DNA of 64,000 nucleotides from NCBI GenBank assembly GCA_001414345.1, contig LLCB01000168.1:1-64000 (forward strand), written 5' to 3'. Position numbers and translations under genes: made by a program. The notes beneath the pieces were generated by a model that saw only the letters and a list, made by a program, of their open reading frames with translations, searched no databases and was not told the origin of the DNA. Positions 1 through 10,426 of the stretch are shown here, in pieces; positions within the stretch are counted from its first letter, which is position 1, and every line of letters begins with the position of its first letter. This DNA comes from Hymenoscyphus infarciens. Its lineage: Eukaryota; Ascomycota; Leotiomycetes; Helotiales; Helotiaceae.

Positions 1-90
1 CTATAATATATATATATTATATATATATATATTATTCTTAGTAGTATATATATTAAGAAAGAACTAATATATACGAGCTAAATAAGCTCT
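1..90. mobile_element. 3' end of a MITE (family M1), cut by the window edge
   Basis: The segment ends with ACGAGCTAAATAAGCTCT. This matches the terminal inverted repeat closing the three fuller copies at 34672-35049, 58724-59142 and 59232-59690. The interior is AT-rich with TATATA runs, as in the other copies. Only the right end is in the window, so length and target site cannot be seen. Confidence 0.55.
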
Positions 91-700
91 TAAGTATATA
101 GAGTATTTAAAATAAAGAGTTAGATAGATAAATACTAAACTAATATATTTATGAGATATTATTACTAAGAGCTCGTATTTAAGTAAGAGACTAAATCTAT
201 TAATTATATTAGTAATTTAATACTAGTAAAACCGATACTTCTCTACTCTACCGCGTATAAGCTTACCTGCTATTTAATAACTTACTTATACTATATTTCC
301 CTCTAAAAGTTTTAATTAAAAGACTTAGCTTACTCGCTATTTTCCGCGTTACTTAATAATTATATATATTTATATATATACGTATTTAATCTTAGAAAGG
401 AACTAGCGGAGTAAATTTCACGTAAATAATATAAGCTATAGTAGCTTACTAGTTTACTAGTTAGTTAGTAGCTTACTTAATAAAAAAAATAAAAAAGAGA
501 GACAAGAAGAGAGATAAGAAGAGAGTAGAGATAGAAAGACTTCTAAAGTTAACTCTAATGATCGGAGGAAAATTTGGAATAATGAATATTTTCCTTTGTA
601 AATCGAAGGAGAATAGATCTACCTCTCTTAATTAACTTTCTAATCCTACCTTCCTTGGAAGGATTTAACATAGCAATAAGCACTTAGCATAGAGCACTTA
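91..700. other. AT-rich, RIP-like tract without genes
   Basis: Sequence is AT-rich, nearly free of CA and TG dinucleotides, and has no long open frame. Stops are spread through all frames. This is what repeat-induced point mutation leaves of old transposons. No element could be named here beyond the MITE end at the left edge. CA/TG content returns from about position 540. Confidence 0.6.
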
Positions 701-754
701 ATTCCTTAACTTTAACATAGATAGACACCTAGTAAGTAAAAGCTTTCTTTCTAA

Positions 755-783
755 TAGATAGATAGATAGATAGATAGATAGAA
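755..783. repeat. GATA tetranucleotide microsatellite
   Basis: About seven GATA units in tandem, in the unannotated stretch between the AT-rich island and the 3' end of the Egh16-like gene. The rest of 701-1483 shows no supportable gene. Confidence 0.85.
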
Positions 784-1483
784 AGATAGTAAAGGAGTTA
801 ATTTGAACTCTGTGGTGATTAACCACTCTTTTCCAACCCAAGACTCGGAATAAATAGATTTTCCTTTCTGGTTCTAAAGTATCTAAGTCATTATTTTTAC
901 TCTGTTCTAGGTATTTGGAAATTAGGTTATTTATTTTGAATTGTTGAACAGAGAGGTGGGAGAACGAGAGAGGTACTATAGGCTGGTACGAAACTAAAAC
1001 TAAAAATTTACTACAACTTTTCCTATCCATCGCTCCCTCGCTATATTAACACTAGCATGAAATCACGCCTAGGTTTCTACAAGTACAGACCACATCTAAA
1101 ATAAAATCCCTTCTTGGACTTCATAACACAATCGCTTCCCTAAAATCGCTTCTATAAACCTCACAACACAAATGAGTGAAGAATGAGGAAGTTTTCAACT
1201 ATCGATTAATATCTCTAAACAAAGTAAGAATATTGTATGCATCGCACAAAAACCCCTTGATGCTTGAGAAAAATGATCATGGTATCTGTTCTACACAAAA
1301 ATACACACTAAAATAAGAGAATCGAAAAGAAAATCCCCCCCCCCTTTTTCATGATTGTCAAAGTCTAGGACTCCCATCCATGCTATCTCCCCTCTTATCA
1401 TAAATATTACATTTCCTCATAACCCCTCACTCCCTCCCCTCTTTCTCACCCCCTCCCCTTTTTGACACCTTCTCTCGCCCGCT

Positions 1484-3094
1484 CTATGCAGCATTACAGG
1501 TAGTCTGCTGCGTCGAACAATCCGCAATCGTAAACGCACCAGCCGCAGCGCCCGAATTAAAAGCATTCGCACAAGCATTAAACTGGACATCGCACGATCG
1601 CTGGACAGCCGCGGCCTCATTCACGAAAGAATTTCCATTAACGGAGAAGGGTCTAGCAGCATCTCCTGAGTCCGTGACGGCTGGGGCATCGATACCTCCC
1701 ACAGAGGCGGTGCTCGCTTTGCCAGTTGCGGCCTTTGTAGCCTTCGATGATGCAGCGGAGCTTGCAGGGGTAGCTGAGGCTTTGGAACCAGCGTTGTTGG
1801 TTGGTACTGCGCTGGGTTGAGCATCGACACTTGATGCTGCGGCTTTTCCTCCCTTGGAGGCCTTGCTTGTTGCGGCGCTTGCAGGCTCGGATATGCTTGA
1901 GGGGGCATCGGCGCTTGCATTGTCGTTGCTTGCTTGACTGTCCTTGCTCGCTTGGCTTGCTTTGCTGGCTTTGCTATCGGCACTAGCTTGGCTTGCTGCA
2001 TTTGGGGCTTTGGTGGCTGCTGCCTTGCCGGCACTTGGAAACGCTGCCCCCTTTCCGCCGGTTGCTGCTTTGCTTGTTGCGCTAGCTTTGTCGGTTGAGC
2101 TCGAGACTGCAGCTTTTCCGCCTGTGGCCTTGGTGGCGCTCGCCTGGGTAGCACTCGATGAAGCGGCTGCCTTTCCTCCACTCGCACCGTTACCAGTGTT
2201 AGCTGTTGCCCCTCCAGCAGCTCCTCCGGCAGCGCTAACCACGAACTTGGTACAATCGTCAGGAGTTCCACGTTGAGCGACAGGCATCAAGACAGGTTGA
2301 TGGTTGGAAGAAGAGGTCATGGTGCACACTCTGTAGTTTCCAGCAGGTAATCCTCCAGTCACAGTAGCACTGAGAAGACCATTTCCATTTCCAGCATCGT
2401 TGATACCCTTGAAGAAAGCGAACTGGGTTGCGTCAAGAGCCTTGGTTGGGTTCAAGGAGTTTCCCATGTCTTGAACCGTCACGTGGGTGTGACCGACGAC
2501 CTTTCCTCCTGAGAGGGCTTGTGGGGCGGAGTAGTAGGTGCTATCGGCATTAGTGAAGGATCCGGCGACGAGGTTGGCGGTTTGGACGGTGATATCAAAG
2601 TCCTGGTTGGCGGTAATGGCGGTTCCGGTTTTTGGGTTGGTGATGACGGCGGAGACCATGTTGGCCTTGGCTGGGATGTCACCCATCACTGTGTAATTGG
2701 TTAGTAAATGTATATTTATAAATAATAAGAAAAATGAAGCCAAGAAAGATGACATACCAATTCCGTTACATGAACCAGCCTGGACTTGAAGACCATTGGT
2801 AAGTGTCTTTCCAGAGCAAAAGTTGATAAAGTTGTTTTGCGATGTAGCAGACTTGGATTGACCTGCGGCCGAGACTCCGTTTACAGACCCATCTGTGAAT
2901 GAACCGGATTGAATAGCGTTTGCTGAGAGAGTGGTCCCAGTAGCATCAGTGGCCGCTTTGCTTGCTTGACGAGCTGATAGATGCCCGGCCTGACGCTCTG
3001 AAAGTCCATGGAGGTGGTTGATGTCGAAAACAGAACGAGCCTCGACGAGACCCGCTGATGCCAAAAGGGCAAGAGAAAATGCTTGAGCGAACAT
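1484..3094 (-). CDS. Egh16/GAS1-like secreted protein with long Ala/Ser/Lys-rich tail
   Basis: Two exons, 3094-2758 and 2688-1484, joined across a 69-nt intron (donor GTATGT, acceptor ACACAG), give 513 aa. A hydrophobic signal peptide covers residues 1-20. The N-terminal half has the Egh16/GAS1/MAS-type features: a Cys at SGKTLTNGLQ, then CNGIVMGDIPAKANMVSA, VVGHTHVTVQ, and a Cys in the NYRVCTMTSSSNHQPVL segment. The second half is a low-complexity tail of ASKA/SKAA repeats, and the C-terminus has spaced cysteines (SCDVQFNACANA, DCSTQQTTC). Family members are known from Blumeria and Magnaporthe as appressorium-expressed, virulence-related secreted proteins. A cell-wall or extracellular role here is inference. 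Some databases mislabel this family as ribosomal protein S17. It is transcribed leftward, and 2.1 kb separates it from tim17. Confidence 0.85.
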   Translation of the reverse strand: MFAQAFSLALLASAGLVEARSVFDINHLHGLSERQAGHLSARQASKAATDATGTTLSANAIQSGSFTDGSVNGVSAAGQSKSATSQNNFINFCSGKTLTNGLQVQAGSCNGIGMSSFLASFFLLFINIHLLTNYTVMGDIPAKANMVSAVITNPKTGTAITANQDFDITVQTANLVAGSFTNADSTYYSAPQALSGGKVVGHTHVTVQDMGNSLNPTKALDATQFAFFKGINDAGNGNGLLSATVTGGLPAGNYRVCTMTSSSNHQPVLMPVAQRGTPDDCTKFVVSAAGGAAGGATANTGNGASGGKAAASSSATQASATKATGGKAAVSSSTDKASATSKAATGGKGAAFPSAGKAAATKAPNAASQASADSKASKASQASKDSQASNDNASADAPSSISEPASAATSKASKGGKAAASSVDAQPSAVPTNNAGSKASATPASSAASSKATKAATGKASTASVGGIDAPAVTDSGDAARPFSVNGNSFVNEAAAVQRSCDVQFNACANAFNSGAAAGAFTIADCSTQQTTCNAA

Positions 3095-5266
3095 ATTGAA
3101 GTTTGAAGTTGTTGGAAGTTGAATATGATTTATGATATTGGATTGAATAGAAGAGGATTTTCGAAAAAAATAATAGTAATTGATCCTGCCGGAGGTAAAG
3201 TTTGAAACAGCAACGACACAGTCGGTAAGGTTAAAAAAGAATGTATAGAGTATAAACCGACTAGGGAATGTACAATTGAAAAAGAACCAAAGAATGTGGA
3301 TGCAACAATTCGATGAGGAGAGAGAGAGTTCCTACTGGGAGCGAAGACGTTCCATCTTATATCAGTCTCGGCTCTGAGCCGCCGAGTGGGCCGAGATCAG
3401 ATCAGGGGGAAGATTGCAGGGGGCGCCATCCCAAGTCGTTGGACTGAGGAGGATGATGACAAGCAGTACGGAGTATGAAATGTTTAGGCTCGTCCGGGTT
3501 GCTTCAAATGTTCTGTGTTGCTAGTTTCACGTTTTTTGCGAGCCATGCCCACCTGGGCCACCTCAGCACCTCAGGGTCGAGAAAGAACGAATCACGGGCT
3601 GGGAACCAACCTGGAAACCCACCTGGAAACCCACCTAGGACCGCACGGAGTGGAGGCCCACTGAGGTGACCCACTGAGTTCCAAATGCCAAGATTTGATG
3701 GACCAGGGGGGAGAAGGGGAGGGGAGAAGGGGAGAAGGGGAGAAGGGGAGAAGGGGAGAAGGGGGGAACGGTACCTCCTGAGTCCTGACATCTGAGAGGG
3801 AGATTGCTACTAGGGAGCAAGTGCTAAGCTTCACTGCTGTAACTGTAGCTGTCGCTGATCATGCAACTCGGTCGGATGGTTTGAGACGAGAGGAGTAAAC
3901 AGAAAATATCCTCAAAAGGGGGGAGAGTGTTCTTTTCTTTTGGCTCTCAATTGTCAGCGCCATCCTATATCAAACGAATGCGACCGGATGGCAGAGCGCT
4001 TAGATGCCGTGCAGCGGGTTATGCCGAGAATTGGCCAATGGACTTGGTGCTCCTAAACGAGCCTCCTTTCTTAGCCTTGAAGCTTCAATTCCACCCCCAT
4101 TGACCTTAATCAAAATTGCTTTGACAAGACCATTATTATCGTCATTATTCGTACACGTACGTATTCTCCACACCAGTGGACTCTCCTACTCAGCCTCATC
4201 GTAATCAGTTCGTATTTCGCAAAGTAAGTGGCGGTTGCTTGTGTCTGATTTTCGTCGTTGTGACGGCTGGCGTTTCATCGACCAACACAAAACGCTGAGC
4301 GTCAAGATCCGACCCAGGGGCCGCCAACTTATCGGTTAGAGATCAGATGAATCGACGCAATTCAGTGAAAGAGCGTGGAAATGGACAATGCGCCTGTACT
4401 GCGATTGGTGGAAAGAAAAGACGCGGCGACAGTGGGACTCCTGGAGAGCGGATCTCCATGTTGGTGTTGGTGTTGGTGTTCGAGAAATCAGAGCTTTTTC
4501 GTCTTTTGCAACTGCTAACGAGGATCTCCATCATCCACAGGGTATCAAAAGCTTGTCTTTCATGATCTTCGACCGGTGAGTTCGGATAGGCGGCACGATA
4601 CTTAAGGGGTCTTGACTCTTGAGCGTCTTGAGTCTTGACTCTTGATTGAGGAAGCAGAGCGGCGCGGTGGATGAGAAGAGGATTGATAATGATGGATATT
4701 GGCGGGTCAAACGAGCCGTCAACTGCAGAAACCGGTACGGGGGAAATTGACCTGCCAGATACGGCGGGGCGTAATAATGGAACCTGAAATCTAGCTGGAT
4801 TGTTGGGAACTTGGGACGGAAGTTGAGATGATAGAAAGTCAAGAGTCAGGACCAACAGTTACGAGTTGCTCCTGGTCCTCGAGCAAACTGGCTAAGTGGA
4901 AGGACCTCGGCTCGGCTTGTTTATCGGAAAGGAGCGCCGATATTTGATCCGAAGAATCCCAATCTTGTGACTCCCCGTCATGTGACTTCAAGGTCTCGTG
5001 ACCATGCGTCCAAGCATGGACTAGTCCATTTTCAAAATTATTAGCGGTCATTGGCTTTGGTGGAAAAAAAGGTAGCAAGACGCAACTGCCTACCAACCTC
5101 ACCCACCCTCTAATTCCATTCTCCTACCAATACACATCTCCTAATACCGGCTCTTCATCTGCGAAACAATTCCCATCCTTTATCGATAATTCTTGCCGGC
5201 TTTGGAAAGGGATAAGGAGCGCAGGAGGCAAAAGGGAGAAGCTCGATAGAAAGGTTATCATAGAAG
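3095..5266. other. Intergenic: shared upstream region of the Egh16-like gene and tim17
   Basis: No gene is supported here. Frames in this stretch are short and resemble no protein I recognise. It contains a purine repeat at 3705-3768 and a small tandem of CCTGGAAACCCA-like units near 3608-3640. Both neighbouring genes are transcribed away from this region, so it must hold both promoters. Confidence 0.6.
3705..3768 (+). repeat. GGGGAGAA tandem repeat, purine strand
   Basis: Consecutive GGGGAGAA/GGGGAGAAG units give a long all-purine tract with regularly spaced runs of four guanines. Such a tract could form a G-quadruplex or triplex. It lies about 0.6 kb upstream of the Egh16-like start and 1.5 kb upstream of tim17. 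Confidence 0.9.
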
Positions 5267-5993
5267 ATGGATCACACACGAGACCCGTGTCCCTGGGTGG
5301 CCCTGAATGATTTTGGAGGTGCTTTCTGTATGGGGGTATGTACATCTATTCTACCTTCCTTGCGGAGCTACCAATGGACCGGAGACCTCGCGCCTGCCAT
5401 TCTCGAACCATGCGCCGAACATCGGAAGAACAATCACTAACCTACACTCCTTATAGGGAATTGGTGGAGCGGTATGGCACGGTGTGAAGGGATTCCGAAA
5501 TTCACCATACGGCGAGCGAAGAATTGGAGCCTTGACTGCAATCAAGGCTAGAGCACCAGTATTAGGGGGCAATTTTGGAGTCTGGGGAGGTCTATTCTCC
5601 ACGTTCGATTGCGCCGTAAAGGGAATAAGGAAGAAGGAGGATCCATATAATGCCAGTACGTTAGGACTTGGGATGGACTATGGACTGGTAGATGGGTGAT
5701 CTGAATTGAAGGCTAATTTTACTCCAGTTATTGCTGGTTTCTTTACCGGAGGAGCACTAGCAGTTCGAGGAGGCGCAAAGGCAGCAAGAAACTCTGCCAT
5801 CGGATGTGCATGTTTATTGGCAGTTATCGAAGGTGTAGGGATTGGTTTCCAGAGAATGATGGCAGAAAATACCCGATTAGATGTGAGTCTCAGCAAGCCA
5901 GATTGCCCTACTTCAGCACCTAACAAATACTCTTAGGTACCACCACCTCCACCTTCAGAAGCCGGCAGTACTGGATTCCCAGCTGTCGCATAA
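5267..5993 (+). CDS. tim17: Mitochondrial import inner membrane translocase subunit Tim17
   Basis: Four exons, 5267-5335, 5457-5655, 5728-5882 and 5937-5993, give 159 aa, the usual Tim17 length. Phases agree at every junction. The protein begins [10 protein letters not shown] and shows the family's [71 protein letters not shown] and [20 protein letters not shown] segments, which cover the four membrane helices. Tim17 is a core channel subunit of the TIM23 complex that moves presequence proteins across the mitochondrial inner membrane. The short Pro-rich exon 4 ends at a TAA. Nothing looks broken. Confidence 0.97.
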
Positions 5994-6773
5994 TAACCCT
6001 CCCTCCCTCTCTTCGAACGCACCTGCTATACCGATGTCATCCGTCCTCCATGGCATTTCAATGCAAACTCTACTCTTTCTGTCCGTCACCAATAGAGGTA
6101 CGCGGACTGTTGTATTTCGACTTTTTTTTTTATCTGTGTTGCATAGCAGGGAAACGGTGTACATGTAGAAATATACTCGGCGGACACCGAGATGACGAAT
6201 CAAACATAATTCATGACTATTTCTTTCCTGGCCAGGACATGTTTGGTAAAGGTTTCTCTGGAAGTTGGTTTGTTGGTGGTAAGCGACCGCACTTGCAAAG
6301 ATTAAAACACTTCTAGGAAAATTGAAATCAGCCTCGCTTTAGGCTATTTAATATGTGAAACCTTTTCGGCAAGCTTTCCCGTTTCTGTGTTACCTCGAGT
6401 ATATACACCACTTCAACTGTTGCGAAACTCGAATTCAAAACGGGAAATCCTTCGCGGATGAAGGTATCCAAACTGGCGGGAGCCGAATCTGCAAGAACCA
6501 TTCCTTTTCATGCACTTGGAACGGGAGGGGTAGTTTCTGCCATGTCAAGCTTTTTATTTCATCATCCTTGTTTTTAAGGTTTCTCTATGTTTATACTTTA
6601 GTCTTACTCTGAAGGCTTGATCTAATTCTTTCGATTGAAAGACGGAGGGGAGCTATATTACATAAACTACATCCGGCCATCACTGAGACACATGACAATG
6701 GATTCTCAATTTCGAATCATATATCATTTCATTCTTTCAGCTCATCTCAGCTCCATTTCACGCCTGCTCAGCT
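5994..6773. other. Intergenic between converging tim17 and the reductase gene
   Basis: Both neighbours end here, so this stretch should contain their 3' untranslated regions. Short frames are present but none has recognisable protein features. Confidence 0.5.
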
Positions 6774-8197
6774 TCAAAGATCCGCAACCTTCAAAACAGC
6801 CTTGCCAAAATTCTTCCCCTTCAACATACCGACGAATGCCTCTGCTGCATTCTCTATCCCCTCCGTCACATCCATCTTCACCACAATCTCTCCATTCTTG
6901 ATCCACTCTCCCATCTTCTGCTGGTGTTCCTCATAGTATTTAGGACCCAATTCAGGATCGGAAACGATGAAGCCGGTGATTTTGAGGCGACGCTGTGTGA
7001 CCAGCCCCATATTCTTGACTCCATATCGTTGCTCTTTGGGGACTCCTTGTTGGGACATATTTCCACATTGTACTATTTTCTGTCAGTCAATTTTCTCCAC
7101 TTGCAACTATCACAAAAGATGTGAGGGGTAAAAGAGGAGGGAAAAACGGGGGAAAGGGGAAACACACCAATCCGCCCAAAATCCTCCATGTGACTTATCG
7201 CCACGTCAAGTTGTTCACCCCCCACATTATCATAATAAATCCCAATCCCACCACCCCCCGTCTCCCTCAGCACCCTCTCAAAACCCTCCGCAATACCCTC
7301 ATCTCTATACACAAACCCCCCATCAAAACCCAACTCCTCTTTAATAAACTTCAACTTCTCCTTCGACCCGACAGAACCTAGAACCCTCATCCCCTCCCTC
7401 TTCCCCAATTGTCCGACTATTTGACCTACCGCCCCAGAGGCCGCGGAGATGAATAATGTCTGTCCCTTGATGGGTTTCCCGAGTTCGTAGAGGGAGGAAT
7501 AGGCTGTGAGGCCTGACATGCCTAGGGCGCCGAGGAATAGTGAGGGGGAGAGGGAAAGGGGGTTGGTGAGGGGGATGAAGCCGCCTTCGTAGGGGGATTT
7601 GAGGATTAGAGAGGGTGGGGGGATTTGGTATTCGGTGAAGAGGGCCATTCCTAGGATTAGATTCCCGGGTTGGAAGGCGGGGTGTGTGGATTTTAGGACG
7701 GTGAGGATGCCGGCGTTGGAGAGGGGGGTGCCGAGGGGGAAGGGGGGGATGTATGTACCGGTGGCGGGAGGGTTCACTGTGTTAGGGGAGTTAGGGTTCT
7801 TGTTTGTGGCTATCTGTTTGTGGTAGGAGGGAACCGAGTCGTCTAATGAGAATGCAGAGTCTCAATTCCCCAGAACAATGTGAGAGAAGGGAAGAAATTT
7901 CGGAGAACACCCACAGCGGCCGCGTCTGCGTGGAGGAAAGCTGTCAGTAAGGAGGTCCTTTCTTGGTTGTGGGGGAGATGCATTAGCAGCAAGGCCAATT
8001 GAAGGCCGGGTGTTTGAAGTGAGAGGTACTTACTGAAAAGGATCGAAACTCAACCAGAGCGTTTTCAAAAGTACCGTTCCATCTTCAAACGGAGCATCGA
8101 GATCGACTTCCTCTTCTTTGATCACTATATCTTTCCCCGGGACTGGATACCCCCCTGCGACGTAGCTGGCAGCTACAAGGGACCTGTTGAGAACCAT
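6774..8197 (-). CDS. NADP-dependent alkenal / leukotriene B4 12-hydroxydehydrogenase-type reductase
   Basis: Four exons, 8197-8034, 7925-7915 (11 nt only), 7776-7168 and 7072-6774, give 360 aa, right for this zinc-independent medium-chain reductase family. The N-terminus carries LLKTLWLSFDPFQRGR, which is complete only if the 11-nt microexon is included. It is followed by the catalytic-domain segment GTYIPPFPLGTPLSNAGI, the nucleotide-binding stretch LFISAASGAVGQIVGQLGK, YYDNVGGEQLDVAI, FGRIVQCGNMSQ and a C-terminal KNFGKAVLKV. These enzymes reduce the double bond of alpha,beta-unsaturated aldehydes and ketones with NADPH, usually in the cytosol. The natural substrate cannot be told from sequence. 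The first intron is 108 nt, the second 138 nt, the third 95 nt. Confidence 0.9.
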
Positions 8198-9000
8198 CTT
8201 TTCTATTGTTGTTGTTTTTGGTTTCTTGGATGTTCCAAAGCAGGAAGTGCGATTCAATTGGAATTTGAAATTAAATGAAGGACTTGGGAATACATCGTGG
8301 AGAAGATGGTTTATATACCACCGTATTAAAATCTCACACTTCGAATCGGTGTCCGATTTTTTCTTCTTCGAGTGGAATATTATTCTTGTATCACATCGGC
8401 TTAATGACGTCCCGTTTCCGTTGCATCGGAGTGACTTTGAGCCTTTTCAACGATTGAAGAATGCTACTCAAAATATGAGGTGGGGTAATTTGTCATCGTA
8501 GAGCGATTGATGAAGGGAAGCACCGTAATAGGTACCTCTCGTATAATTTCGTGTGAGGAAGTGGGTGTGTTGATGGTGTGATGGTGTGGTTTCCCGAGGT
8601 GCTTATGAAGCGGGAATCTCACTAATTTTGGCAGGTCGCTGACTTGGAGGCGGGGTTTGAACCTCAACTTATCAGCCTTTTAAAAACGTTAGATATAACT
8701 TAACGTGGAAGACATAGATCTTGGCAAAGAGGGTAAAATTATACCATCAAATCTCGAGGAGGAAAATTCAAAGCAAAAGTCAAGCCAAGTAAGCAAGTGG
8801 GAGCCAAAAAATGTTACTCGGATTATTCCACTAACCTTAAATACATTACACAATATCAATCATCCAGTATATACGTCCTCAACGCCGTTTTTTCCCCACA
8901 GAAACAAAAGAAAGGTGATCATTTCGTCTGAACTCGTAACGGAGAATATACTCCCTCTCATAATATCCTAAACCAATCACGTTCCCCACGCATCAACATT
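8198..9000. other. Intergenic: promoter side of the reductase gene, 3' side of the jacalin-fusion gene
   Basis: No supportable gene. Small frames lack family features. The stretch nearest 8197 should contain the reductase promoter. Confidence 0.5.
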
Positions 9001-10426
9001 TCAGTAAGGGGCATAGAGGAAAGCCAATTGATCAATCTCATCCCCATCCTGACCAAGATATCCGACGATTCCCCACCCCGTTGGTGCAGTGTAAGTCACG
9101 CAATCGGTGGTACTGGTACCAGAAGCGAGTGTTCGTCCAGTGCTGGTAGTAGCAGTGATGGAAAAGATTCTCGTCTGTCCATCCTTTTGACCTTGGCAAA
9201 GAAGTGCTTTAGTCCAGTATTCACCGGTGGCGAGAGTGAGACTTGCAGCTGTTCCTCCAGTTCCGCCGTGGGTGAAGGTTGTGCCTGAAGTGAGAGTCAA
9301 ACCGACGGAATCGATGCGGGATGATCCTCGGAAGGAGATGACTGATGTGCGTGGTGAGGTTGGGAGGGCCTCCAAATCATTGAACCAGGTTCCGTGTGGT
9401 CCTCCGAAGAAGGGGGATTGGCGACGTGTGGGAGCTACTGCCCAGGTGAAGTTGACGGTGATAGGGTTGTGGTCACTGAGGATTGAACCATCTGCTTGAT
9501 GGAATTTGGAGGATTCGTAGTTGAAGTAGGTGCCGGTAAGAGAGAGTTGTTTGGATCCTCGGTAGAAGACTTTGTCGACAGTCTCGCAGGTGTTGATGAG
9601 GGAAGGGTTGTCGCAGAGAGTCTCAACGGTGGGCTCTACACCTCCTCGTTGGAGCTGGACAAAAGCATCCGTGAGTCCGTTTTGGGTTCGGAAGACGGTG
9701 ACTTTGTCGAGAACACGAGTGTAACGGGAGTTGGTATCGCCAAAGACGAGAACTGAATTGCCAATTGACCAGGTGTCGATATAATCAGCTACTTGCTTCA
9801 AGTTTGCAGCACGGGCAACTTCATCGGCATCCTCAGTACTAGAAGAGAAAAAAGTTAGAAAAGCTGAAATTGAGGAGACTCGGGAGATTACGAACCCGGC
9901 ATCAGCATGGATGTTGTACATATCAACATAGACACCCTCAGAGACAGCCACACACATGAATGTAAATCCTTTTGGCGTCAAACAATCTGCACCAGAAGCA
10001 TTGGAACATGTAGCCCATTTGACTCGCGTGAAGTCGACCCAATCGAAATTAGATATAGTATTCAGCCCTGAGCCAATTGCTGCAGTCCCAGAAGTTGCGG
10101 TTCGGTAAGGATGGTCATCCGTGGCATAGATGTATGCATGAAAAGCAAAATCTACACATTCAAAGTCAGTTTTGTAATCTTAATTGAATAGATCGGGGCA
10201 AAATATTACCTTCTTGGACATTAATCACGTCGTAATCGTACTTTGTGAACAAAGTTCCAATGGTTCCGGCATTGGTTGCCTTGTCACCAGGCACCTCGTT
10301 GCCGTTCAAGATTGCTGGAAGACCCGCAACGTTGAAAGCTAGAACATTGAAGTCGCCTCCAGTCGCAATTGCCGAGACGATAGATGCCAAAGTTGCTGCG
10401 GAAAGGCTGAAGGTAAGGGAGACCAT
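9001..10426 (-). CDS. Secreted endonuclease/exonuclease/phosphatase-fold protein with C-terminal jacalin-like lectin domain
   Basis: Three exons, 10426-10210, 10151-9896 and 9838-9001, with 57-58-nt introns, give 436 aa. Residues 1-20 form a signal peptide (start MVSLTFSLSAATLASIVSA). The catalytic module runs to about residue 300: NVLAFNVAGLP, DVINVQED, FAFHAYIYATDDHPYR, a metal/catalytic-type NIHADAG, VFGDTNSRYTR, DKVFYRG and the terminal LSDHNPITVNF, the SDHxP motif of DNase I-like enzymes. The last ~130 residues start FFGGPHGTWFNDL and end DEIDQLAFLYAPY, a jacalin-like beta-prism lectin. A secreted hydrolase (phosphodiesterase or nuclease) carrying its own carbohydrate-binding domain is the likely product. 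The substrate is unknown. The second intron uses the uncommon donor GTTCGT. Confidence 0.87.

Noticed and set aside
698..1030. 110-codon open frame on the minus strand
   Set aside because: Contains translated microsatellite (SIYLSIYL) and no domain features. A chance frame in AT-rich DNA.
1621..2276. Several frames of 60-216 codons inside the Egh16-like gene, both strands
   Set aside because: Shadows of the repetitive Ala/Ser/Lys-coding tail. Low-complexity repeats keep other frames open.
4343..5102. Minus-strand frames of 170 and 87 codons between Egh16-like and tim17
   Set aside because: No recognisable motif, low-complexity leaders, and they would lie in the promoter region of tim17.
8640..8675. 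Possible tRNA B-box (GGTTTGAACC-like) on the minus strand
   Set aside because: The arms around it do not pair as a T-stem, and no A-box or acceptor stem is found at the right spacing.
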